A stretch of 8,969 bases of DNA from RFPI01 sp964470195 (GTDB lineage: Bacteria > Pseudomonadota > Gammaproteobacteria > Burkholderiales > Methylophilaceae), in NCBI GenBank assembly GCA_964470195.1, contig CAYYBG010000050.1:1-8969 (forward strand), in the 5' to 3' direction. Under the pieces are notes generated by a model. It was not told the origin of the DNA. It ran no database searches and saw nothing but the letters and a program-made list of their open reading frames with translations. A program made the position numbers and the translations under genes. This document shows positions 1-5,228 of the stretch, piece by piece. Numbering within the stretch: position 1 is the stretch's first letter; each line of letters opens with the position of its first letter.

Positions 1-630
1 ATCATTGGTTTTACTGATTCCGATTGCATTCCAGACGTGAATTGGATAGGTAACGCATTAAAGATTTTTGAAAACTCAAAAAAAATAGACAGAATCGCCG
101 GCGAGGTTGTAATTTTTAGAGAACCCAATAGCTCATGGCTTGCTTGGAAATTTGAGTCAATTACTGCCTTTAATCAAAAATATAACGTCGCAAATGGTGT
201 GTCGATTACCGCCAATTTATTTGTTAAAAGAAAAATATTTGATGATGTCGGCTTGTTTGATGATAAATTATTTTCTGGTGGTGATATAGAGTGGAATAAA
301 CGTGCAAGCCTTAAAGGATGTAGTTTAGTTTTTTCTGATCAAGTTTTAGTTAATCATCCGGCTAGACAATCTATGAAGGAGATTATTCAAAAATCGCGAA
401 GAGTCATTGGCGGATTGTATTTACAGTTCTGTAAGCAAGGCAGATTTGGCTACTTATACTATGCTTTGCGTCAATTAGTTCCACCCGTGAAGTTTGCTTT
501 GGTACTCATTAAAGATGATAAATCCATTTTATGGACTATTTTTGCTTGCTTTATATATTGGGCAATAAAATTTCTTATGCTTATTGAGATTATCAGACTT
601 CGTCTTGGCGGAACTCCATTAAGACAATAA
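1..630 (+). CDS. GT2-type glycosyltransferase, 5' end outside window
   Basis: Transfers a sugar from a nucleotide-sugar donor onto a growing surface glycan, probably at the cytoplasmic face of the inner membrane; the sugar and acceptor cannot be told. The frame is open from base 1, and the first residues read FTDSDCIPD, which contains the DxD donor/metal-binding motif of GT-A fold family 2 enzymes. The GTG at 37 lies after this motif, so it is not the true start; the beginning of the gene is missing. Further on come a typical GT2 acceptor-side segment (NGVSITANLFVKR, then SGGDIEWNKRA, where the acidic residue would be the catalytic base) and a C-terminal hydrophobic stretch (about visible residues 163-196) that could anchor it in the membrane. 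A GT4 gene follows 9 bases later, so the two are likely one operon. Codons are strongly A/T-biased, as is common in polysaccharide clusters. The family call is firm; the specificity is unknown. Confidence 0.85.
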   Translation: MIGFTDSDCIPDVNWIGNALKIFENSKKIDRIAGEVVIFREPNSSWLAWKFESITAFNQKYNVANGVSITANLFVKRKIFDDVGLFDDKLFSGGDIEWNKRASLKGCSLVFSDQVLVNHPARQSMKEIIQKSRRVIGGLYLQFCKQGRFGYLYYALRQLVPPVKFALVLIKDDKSILWTIFACFIYWAIKFLMLIEIIRLRLGGTPLRQ

Positions 631-639
631 TTCTCAAGT

Positions 640-1776
640 ATGCATTATTTAATTAATCTTTGTAATCAGATTGGCGCTGGCCCCAAGAAGCTCTCGCTTC
701 AGCTTATTTCAGAGTTGCAGTCCCATTCTAATTTATCAAAAAAATTTTTAATTATTGTTCCTGATTATATGGAGTATAAAGAACTACATTCTTCTGAGAA
801 TGTAATGTTTATAAAAATAAAACGTTTTGAATCAGTTCTAATGAAGGCTTTCTCTAGACTTTATGTTGATTTATTTCTTATCCCTCGATTGGTAAAAAAA
901 TATCAAATTTCTAGTCTATTAGCATTTGGCAATTTTCTTCTATCGCCTATAAATATTAAGAAAATTGTACTTTTACATCATCCATATTTATTTGATGATG
1001 ACCAATTATCTCGGCTTGGCTCAGTTAAAAAATCTATAGAAAAATTAAAAAGAGTGTTGTTTAGTTTGACCTTAAGAAACACCGATGAAGTTGTAGTGGA
1101 AACGCACTATGTGAATAAGCAATTCTCGCACAAGTGGCCTTGGTTCAAAGGGAAAGTGCATATCATTGAAAATCCTATTAGCTGGAGCTTTGCATCATTA
1201 GATCAAGCAAGACTTAAAACTATCATTGAGAACAGAGCAAGTTCATTGCATAAGTCAATTCAAATCATTTTTGTAAGTCGTTTTTATCCGCATAAAAATC
1301 ATATTTTTTTATGTCATTTATCTGCACTCCTCCAACAACATTCTATTCAGCACATTATCAAGGTTACAGTGGACAGCTCAATTCCGGAGACTAAGATATT
1401 TTTAAAAATGATACATGATCAGAAATTACCAATCATTAATCTAGGTGAAATTGATCAGAAGCAGTTATCTGCTGAATATGAGCAAGCGCACCTAATGATC
1501 TTCCCTTCGGAATCTGAAACTTTTGGTATTCCATTGATAGAGGCACTAAATTTTGCTTTACCTGTAATGACCCCTGAACTTGATTACGCAAAAGCAATTC
1601 TTGGTAATGCCGGAATTTATTTCAACCGAGGGTCAATTGAAGAATGTTTGGTGAAGCTTCATTGTCTTGTTAATAATAAGCAAAACTATATTGATGCTTG
1701 TCATGGCTCGCACAAACAAGCAAAACGTTTTAAACGCTCAGACCAATGGCTTGAAGATTATTTAAAAATTCTATGA
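640..1776 (+). CDS. GT4-family glycosyltransferase (GT-B fold)
   Basis: Predicted retaining glycosyltransferase that adds a sugar during assembly of a surface polysaccharide (O-antigen or exopolysaccharide). The 378-residue length is normal for family 4. The C-terminal Rossmann half is clear: IIFVSRFYPHKNH at about 209-221 is the usual 'GR-x-x-x-K-N' strand/loop, and E293-TFGIPLI-E301 is the E-x7-E motif that holds the nucleotide-sugar, followed by the usual region LPVMTPELDYAKAILGNAGIYF. The N-terminal half is less conserved, as expected for the acceptor-binding domain; LLHHPYLF at about 111-118 fits a family position. There is no signal peptide or membrane helix, so it is probably cytoplasmic or peripheral. 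ATG 640 is chosen because it lies directly after the preceding stop; the ribosome site there is weak (CTCAAGT), so coupling to the upstream gene is likely. It is the last gene of the cluster in this window. Donor and acceptor are not identifiable. Confidence 0.85.
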   Translation: MHYLINLCNQIGAGPKKLSLQLISELQSHSNLSKKFLIIVPDYMEYKELHSSENVMFIKIKRFESVLMKAFSRLYVDLFLIPRLVKKYQISSLLAFGNFLLSPINIKKIVLLHHPYLFDDDQLSRLGSVKKSIEKLKRVLFSLTLRNTDEVVVETHYVNKQFSHKWPWFKGKVHIIENPISWSFASLDQARLKTIIENRASSLHKSIQIIFVSRFYPHKNHIFLCHLSALLQQHSIQHIIKVTVDSSIPETKIFLKMIHDQKLPIINLGEIDQKQLSAEYEQAHLMIFPSESETFGIPLIEALNFALPVMTPELDYAKAILGNAGIYFNRGSIEECLVKLHCLVNNKQNYIDACHGSHKQAKRFKRSDQWLEDYLKIL

Positions 1777-1814
1777 TTTCATGCGACACTGAATTTATCA
1801 ATTAAGTATATTTT

Positions 1815-1837
1815 CATTGGTAAGCCAATGGTTTGTT
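1815..1837 (+). terminator. Possible weak terminator after the glycosyltransferase genes
   Basis: CATTGG (1815-1820), loop TAAG, CCAATG (1825-1830) is a perfect 6-bp hairpin followed by GTTTGTT. It lies 38 bases after the GT4 stop, where the operon should end. The short stem and interrupted T run make it weak. It also touches the -35 box of the next promoter, so it might instead be a protein-binding dyad at that promoter. Confidence 0.35.
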
Positions 1838-1861
1838 AAAGAAATTTAAAAATGCTATAAT
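1833..1861 (+). promoter_or_regulatory. Strong sigma70 promoter with extended -10
   Basis: TTGTTA (1833-1838, 4 of 6 matches to TTGACA), a 17-base spacer, and a perfect TATAAT (1856-1861). The TG at 1853-1854 adds the extended -10 (TGnTATAAT). This is the best promoter match I found in the window. Transcription should start near 1867-1870 and run into the structured leader and the terminator at 1921-1954. Confidence 0.75.
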
Positions 1862-1867
1862 CTCAGC

Positions 1868-1954
1868 TAAGTTTTAGATTGACATCAGTAATGGTGTTCA
1901 ATCCAACTCATGACTTCCAGACCACTAAGTCAAATCTTGGTGGTTTTTATTTTT
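1868..1954 (+). ncRNA. Candidate small RNA or attenuated leader, about 85 nt
   Basis: The stretch is bounded by a near-consensus promoter and a strong intrinsic terminator, which defines a transcript of roughly 85 bases. Inside it, GATTGACATC (1877-1886) pairs with GGTG-T-TCAATC (1893-1903) around a 6-base loop, giving 10 pairs with one bulged T and one wobble. Bases 1904-1920 lie unpaired between the two hairpins and include CATGACTTCC, which could act as an antisense seed. The terminator hairpin closes the RNA. Two readings fit: a free-standing small RNA, or a premature-termination leader of the winged-helix ORF that begins 16 bases after the T tract. CTAAG occurs both near the 5' end (1867-1871) and in the terminator's left arm (1925-1929), so the first copy could in principle compete for CTTGG, but only by 5 pairs. 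It matches no RNA family that I recognise. Confidence 0.45.
1921..1954 (+). terminator. Strong intrinsic (Rho-independent) terminator or attenuator
   Basis: ACCACTAAG (1921-1929) pairs with CTTGGTGGT (1936-1944): 9 pairs including one T-G wobble, with loop TCAAAT, followed by a T tract to 1954 that is broken only by one A. It stops transcription from the promoter at 1833-1861. Its place 16 bases before the ATG at 1971 means expression of that gene from this promoter requires read-through, so it may work as an attenuator. Confidence 0.8.
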
Positions 1955-1970
1955 AATAAAGATAACGCAG

Positions 1971-2228
1971 ATGACTACCACTATCGTACTAGAATATTTG
2001 AAGAAACATGGTCAGAAAATGGATCGTGAAATCGTAAAAGATACAGGCATTAATTTAGACACCGTCAGAAAGTTAATTTCTGAGTTGGAATCTCAAAAGC
2101 ATATTTCATGCTGTAGCGTTGTGAATTATGAAAAGGGGCAACCAATTGATGGCATTCTATGTCGTGTTTCAGGTTATGTCCCACCTGCTGCTCCAGGAAG
2201 AAAATCACAACCTAGTAAAGTTGTTTAG
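1971..2228 (+). CDS. Small winged-helix (HTH) protein, probable DNA-binding regulator
   Basis: An 85-residue protein of unknown specific function. Residues about 17-46 (MDREIVKDTG, then INLDTVRKLI, then SELESQKHIS) read as the helix-turn-helix of a winged-helix fold: a helix, a turn at the Gly/Asn, and a recognition helix with TVRKLISEL. The following CCSVVNYEKGQPIDGILCRVSGY fits the beta wing. The tail is rich in Pro, Gly and basic residues (PPAAPGRKSQPS) and probably disordered. Small proteins of this layout usually bind DNA, but I cannot name the family or a target. The ribosome site before ATG 1971 is weak (AAAGATAAC). A strong terminator ends 17 bases upstream, so this gene is either attenuated or driven by an unseen promoter. 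A 13-bp hairpin follows its stop. The cysteine pair at about 47-48 and one near 64 could matter for redox or metal sensing, which is speculation. Confidence 0.7.
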   Translation: MTTTIVLEYLKKHGQKMDREIVKDTGINLDTVRKLISELESQKHISCCSVVNYEKGQPIDGILCRVSGYVPPAAPGRKSQPSKVV

Positions 2229-2237
2229 TTGATTGCA

Positions 2238-2275
2238 GGGATAGGTTTGCAACAGATGCAAATCTATCCCTTAAT
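2238..2275 (+). terminator. 13-bp hairpin after the winged-helix gene, likely terminator
   Basis: GGGATAGGTTTGC (2238-2250) pairs with GCAAATCTATCCC (2258-2270), 13 pairs with one G-U wobble, and a 7-base loop. It begins 9 bases after the stop of the winged-helix gene. What follows is CCCTTAATCTAC, so the T run is poor. It could end transcription inefficiently, protect the 3' end of the mRNA, or be a protein site. Confidence 0.5.
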
Positions 2276-2312
2276 CTACATTGTTTTAAACTCCACTGAG
2301 CTAATATGGTAA

Positions 2313-2348
2313 ATATCAATTTGTATTCCATAATATACAAAATGATGT
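2313..2348. promoter_or_regulatory. Long AT-rich imperfect palindrome, possible operator
   Basis: TTTGTAT (2320-2326) and ATACAAA (2335-2341) form perfect arms around an 8-base centre. After one A-A mismatch the symmetry continues outward through 2313-2318 and 2343-2348, giving 13 matched positions, one a T-G wobble. The dyad ends about 35 bases before the -10 at 2383-2388, a position suited to an activator or repressor. It has no T tract and does not follow a gene directly. No regulator can be assigned; the neighbouring winged-helix protein is one candidate only by proximity. Confidence 0.3.
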
Positions 2349-2379
2349 AGCTAATCCGATGTGTAGTTAATAAAAAAAT

Positions 2380-2388
2380 TGCTATACT
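2380..2388 (+). promoter_or_regulatory. Probable extended -10 promoter for the lipoprotein gene
   Basis: TG (2380-2381), one base, then TATACT (2383-2388) is a good extended -10. The -35 at 17-base spacing (2360-2365, TGTGTA) is poor, which is tolerated by extended -10 promoters or may mean an activator is needed. The start would fall near 2395, leaving a leader of about 97 bases before ATG 2492. This promoter could serve the lipoprotein, membrane protein, fhs and TusA-family genes together. Confidence 0.5.
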
Positions 2389-2400
2389 GCCTATCAAAAT

Positions 2401-2459
2401 GCAATCCATTTAGCGATTGCTAAATTTTGGATAATTGGAATCTTATTCAAGATTCAATT
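2401..2459 (+). other. Structured 5' leader of the lipoprotein gene
   Basis: Two small hairpins at the start of this leader exclude each other: GCAATC (2401-2406) with GATTGC (2415-2420), or TTTAGC (2409-2414) with GCTAAA (2419-2424), the latter followed by TTTT. A third, separate hairpin pairs GAATCTT (2438-2444) with AAGATTC (2449-2455), extended by AATT on both sides past one bulged G. The ribosome site (AGGA at 2482-2485) lies outside all of them. The stems are short and AT-rich, so a regulatory role is uncertain. Confidence 0.3.
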
Positions 2460-2491
2460 AAATCTAGTTTTATTCTTTATTAGGAAACCTT

Positions 2492-2815
2492 ATGAAACAC
2501 TTCTTCAAATTAATCCTTCCAGTTCTAGTTGTTCTTCTTTCAGCTTGTAGTAACAAAGTTGTTGAAATCAAGCCCGGTTCTGAAAATGTGTCTCTAGTTA
2601 ACCAGCAAGATGTTTCTAATTGTGAGTCCAAGGGCAAAGTTACCAGCACAGTAACTTCTAAGGTTGGCATCTACACGCGTGACGTGGACACTGTTGAGGC
2701 GAACTTGATACAGCTGGCTAAAAATAGCGCAGTATCTGAGGGCGCTGATACTATCGTCAAAGGTCCCTCAGCAAGTTACGGTGAGAGAGAATTTGATTTA
2801 TTCAAGTGTCGATAA
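2492..2815 (+). CDS. Small lipoprotein, DUF4156-like
   Basis: A 107-residue secreted lipoprotein. The N-terminus has a short basic start (MKHFFK), a hydrophobic core, and the lipobox LLSAC at about 15-19, so signal peptidase II should cut before Cys19, which is then lipidated. Ser at +2 predicts sorting to the outer membrane by Lol. The mature part has the pattern of the DUF4156 family (E. coli YjeI is of this type): a run like KPGSENVSLVNQQDVSNCES, a glycine-containing strand (KGKVTSTV), a helix with ANLIQLAKNSAVSEGADTIV, and a final FDLFKCR. The two mature cysteines (about 44 and 106) could form a disulfide in the periplasm. The function of the family is not known. The start is supported by AGGA 6 bases before ATG. 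A promoter and a folded leader lie upstream, and a membrane protein gene begins 6 bases after the stop. Confidence 0.85.
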   Translation: MKHFFKLILPVLVVLLSACSNKVVEIKPGSENVSLVNQQDVSNCESKGKVTSTVTSKVGIYTRDVDTVEANLIQLAKNSAVSEGADTIVKGPSASYGEREFDLFKCR

Positions 2816-2821
2816 ATTTAC

Positions 2822-3211
2822 TTGAAGAAAAATATCCCACATAAATTTATTTTCTTTATGAATGTTTTCGCGGTGCCGGCATGGCTTTTTCTTGGCTATG
2901 CCTTATTCCCGCTATCGAGCTCTTGGCAAACGCTCAACCTTGAGCTGTCCATCACACTTTTATACACTGCAATTATCTTTGTTCCCACACTCAGTGCCTT
3001 TACTATTTTTAACCGCAAGCGTGGAAAAACAAATCTAATTGCACAAGTGGTTAATTTCGTCATCATCGCTTTTTTTAGTTTTAGCTTTGCCGAATTAGTG
3101 AATATGCAACAATTCGATATCGCCTTGTTGATCACCACGCTAATTATTGTGCTTCCTGCATTATTGAATATTTTTACCTTGCGAAAATTACGTGGCACTA
3201 ATGTAATGTAA
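2822..3211 (+). CDS. Uncharacterised four-helix inner-membrane protein
   Basis: A 129-residue protein that I do not recognise. It shows four hydrophobic segments long enough to cross the membrane, at about 8-28, 41-62, 73-92 and 99-118, with short loops. Positive residues in the 2-3 loop (FNRKRGKTN) and at the C-terminus (TLRKLRG) place the termini and that loop in the cytoplasm by the positive-inside rule. The start is uncertain. TTG at 2822 gives a basic MKKN start just after the lipoprotein stop, while the first ATG, at 2858, would give 117 residues and cut into the first helix. Neither has a clear ribosome site, so translation is probably coupled to the lipoprotein. The frame is the same as that of the lipoprotein, with only TAA and two sense codons between them. 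No enzyme or transporter motif is visible. Confidence 0.65.
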   Translation: MKKNIPHKFIFFMNVFAVPAWLFLGYALFPLSSSWQTLNLELSITLLYTAIIFVPTLSAFTIFNRKRGKTNLIAQVVNFVIIAFFSFSFAELVNMQQFDIALLITTLIIVLPALLNIFTLRKLRGTNVM

Positions 3212-3285
3212 ACAGTTAGATTGCCTGTATTCTGAACTTTGGTTTGTGAAATTTTTTCTGTTTCATATTTAGAGGGCAACTCAAT

Positions 3286-4881
3286 ATGCTAACTGATATT
3301 GAAATCAACCAAGCAAGCAAGCTCAAGCGCATCAAGCAGATTGCCAAGAAACTCAATATAACTACTGGCATACAACAATATGGCGAATTTAAAGCGAAAA
3401 TTGATGTTAATTCGCTCTCCCTCAGCCCCAGCCATCAAGCACGTCTTATCCTAGTCACCTCCATTAATCCTACTCCTGCAGGGGAAGGCAAAACTACCAC
3501 CACTATAGGGCTGGCTGATGCTTTGTGTTCCTTAGGAGAAAAAGCCTTAGTTTGTCTTAGAGAGCCCGCACTTGGCCCTGTATTTGGCAAAAAAGGCGGT
3601 GCTAGCGGTGGAGGCTTAGCGCAGGTCGCCCCTATGGAAGATATCAATCTGCATTTCAATGGCGACTTTGCTGCGATTGCTGCTGCCCACAATTTACTCG
3701 CTGCTATGGTTGATAACCATATTTATCATGGAAATAAGCTAGATATTCAAACGATCAGCTGGCGTAGGGTGATTGATATGAATGACCGCAGCTTGCGCGA
3801 TCGCTTCGATATAGTGGTGGCTTCGGAGGTAATGGCTATCCTATGCCTTGTTGACGATGCACAACAACTAGAACAGCGTCTTGGCAATATCACTATCGGC
3901 TTTAATAGCCAAGGCCAAGCAATTACGGCAAGGCATTTAAAGGCCCATGGGGCGATGACTGCTTTGCTAAAAGAGGCGATAAAACCTAATTTGGTACAAA
4001 CCTTGGCGGGCACTCCAGCGATTATTCATGGTGGACCATTTGCCAATATTGCGCATGGTTGCAATAGCGTGATTGCCACTCGCTTAGGTCTTGCACTAGC
4101 AGATTATGTGGTTACAGAGGCGGGTTTCGGATCAGATTTGGGGGCGGAGAAATTTCTGCATATCAAATGTAGAAAATCCGGTCTATGGCCAGATGCTAGC
4201 GTTATTGTGGCAACCGTCAGGGCAGTTAAGGCGCATGGCAAGGGAGACTTAACTCAAGGCTTTTATAATCTGCGCCAGCATATTTTGAATATGCGGGATA
4301 ACTTTCACTTGCCGACAGTGGTATGTATTAATCAATTTGCTGATGATACCAGTGAGGATATCCAAACCTTGATGGAGCTTATTCAGCAAACTGGGGTGGT
4401 GGCAGTGCTATCAAATCACTGGGCAAAAGGTCCTAAGGGAGCGCAACCATTAGCCAAGGCGGTGATGCAGCTAATTGAGTCAAGCAACGCAAATAAAGCA
4501 GCACAGAAAGAACAGCATTTTATTTATCGGGATGGGGCTTCCTTTGAAGAGAAAATTAATCTAGTCATTTCTAAAGTGTATGCAGGTCAACAAGCCCTAT
4601 TAAGCGACCAACAAAGACAGTATTTGAAAAAACTGGATAGCCAGTACTCACATTACCCCGTCTGCATCGCAAAAACCCATAGCTCTTTAAGTACCGATGC
4701 AGACTTTTTAGGCATCCCCACCCATCATCAATATCCCATAAGAGAGTTTAGGCTTTGTACTGGAGCGGAATATTTAGTGGTTTTGATGGGCGATATTGTT
4801 ACCTTGCCTGGACTACCAGAAAACCCTGCCGCTGAGCGAATTGGTTTATCACCCGCAGGGGATATCACCGGCCTGAGTTAG
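3286..4881 (+). CDS. fhs: Formate-tetrahydrofolate ligase (10-formyl-THF synthetase), short form
   Basis: Catalyses formate + ATP + tetrahydrofolate to 10-formyl-THF + ADP + phosphate in the cytoplasm, feeding purine and formyl-Met-tRNA synthesis or working in one-carbon assimilation. The ATP loop PTPAGEGKTTTT lies at 62-73, CLREPALGP at 90-98 (R92 matches the Moorella formyl-phosphate-binding arginine), and PMEDINLHF, KPNLVQT, GGPFANIAHGCNS and ADYVVTEAGFGSDLGAEKF follow in order. F351 and W379 correspond to the residues that sandwich the folate ring. Length is 531 residues against a usual 555-560. Two segments are missing: about 16 residues after NDRSLR (168-175), where the family has a Gly-rich loop, and about 11 near 316-325. 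The frame is intact and the core motifs are kept, so it may be active, but the loop loss could alter ATP or folate handling. AGAGGG precedes ATG 3286. It follows the membrane protein by 74 bases and precedes the TusA-family gene. Confidence 0.93.
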   Translation: MLTDIEINQASKLKRIKQIAKKLNITTGIQQYGEFKAKIDVNSLSLSPSHQARLILVTSINPTPAGEGKTTTTIGLADALCSLGEKALVCLREPALGPVFGKKGGASGGGLAQVAPMEDINLHFNGDFAAIAAAHNLLAAMVDNHIYHGNKLDIQTISWRRVIDMNDRSLRDRFDIVVASEVMAILCLVDDAQQLEQRLGNITIGFNSQGQAITARHLKAHGAMTALLKEAIKPNLVQTLAGTPAIIHGGPFANIAHGCNSVIATRLGLALADYVVTEAGFGSDLGAEKFLHIKCRKSGLWPDASVIVATVRAVKAHGKGDLTQGFYNLRQHILNMRDNFHLPTVVCINQFADDTSEDIQTLMELIQQTGVVAVLSNHWAKGPKGAQPLAKAVMQLIESSNANKAAQKEQHFIYRDGASFEEKINLVISKVYAGQQALLSDQQRQYLKKLDSQYSHYPVCIAKTHSSLSTDADFLGIPTHHQYPIREFRLCTGAEYLVVLMGDIVTLPGLPENPAAERIGLSPAGDITGLS

Positions 4882-4925
4882 TTTAAATTACAATAGCGCC
4901 TTTGCAATTTTAGCTAGGAACCCTT

Positions 4926-5186
4926 ATGCAGGCTGACCAACAACTAGATACCCGAGGATTGCGTTGTCCACTGCCTATTCTGCGCTGCAAAAAAGCTTTG
5001 GCAGAATTGCAAGCAGGTCAAATATTGAAAACCTTAGCAACCGACCCTGGGGCGACAAAAGATTTTCATACCTTTTGCCAACAAACAGGTCATCAAATGC
5101 TGGATTACCAAGAATCCACTGAAATGGACGAAGCAGGACAAACGCGCGCGCTATTTATCTTTTTTATTCAAAAAAAAGCGGCCTAA
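4926..5186 (+). CDS. TusA/SirA-family sulfur-carrier protein
   Basis: An 86-residue cytoplasmic protein of the TusA fold. LDTRGLRCPLPIL near the N-terminus holds the family signature C-P-x-P, whose cysteine carries a persulfide in characterised members. The next helix (RCKKALAEL) and strands (QILKTLATDPGA) are typical, as is FHTFCQQTGH, which adds a second cysteine at about 51. Members pass sulfur for tRNA thiolation, molybdenum cofactor synthesis or sulfur oxidation; which one applies here cannot be told, since no tusBCDE or dsr genes are present. A MoeB/ThiF-type enzyme, which prepares sulfur-carrier proteins, lies 3 kb away on the other strand; a link is speculation. AGGAA sits a few bases before ATG 4926. 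The gap after fhs is 44 bases without a clear promoter, so it is probably co-transcribed. Its stop codon lies in the loop of the terminator that follows. Confidence 0.85.
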   Translation: MQADQQLDTRGLRCPLPILRCKKALAELQAGQILKTLATDPGATKDFHTFCQQTGHQMLDYQESTEMDEAGQTRALFIFFIQKKAA

Positions 5187-5194
5187 GCCGCTTT
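5171..5194. terminator. Bidirectional terminator between convergent genes
   Basis: AAAGCGGC (5175-5182), loop CTAA, GCCGCTTT (5187-5194) is a perfect 8-bp stem. Read on the minus strand it is followed by seven T in a row (complement of 5171-5177), making a strong terminator for valS. On the plus strand only three T follow, so it is weaker for the fhs/TusA-family transcript. The loop contains the TAA stop (5184-5186) of the TusA-family gene, so the coding sequence runs into the stem. Confidence 0.85.
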
Positions 5195-5228
5195 GATTCA
5201 ACACCTTTAACCTTTAGTTTTTCAAGTT

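Noticed and set aside
37..45. GTG at 37 as the start of the first glycosyltransferase
   Set aside because: The frame is open to base 1 and the DxD motif lies before this GTG, so the true start is upstream of the window.
1910..2029. ATG at 1910 opening a 39-codon frame across the terminator into the winged-helix gene
   Set aside because: Out of frame with the better ORF, no ribosome site, no protein-like features.
2212..2409. 65-codon minus-strand frame over the intergenic region
   Set aside because: It runs through the hairpins and the promoter, has no ribosome site, and shows no protein-like pattern.
2896..3279. 127-codon minus-strand frame opposite the membrane protein
   Set aside because: The plus-strand frame has clear transmembrane pattern and operon context; this one is low-complexity shadow coding.
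3212..3285. A promoter or THF riboswitch before fhs
   Set aside because: TATTCT near 3229 has no fitting -35, and no conserved riboswitch fold could be found in 74 bases.
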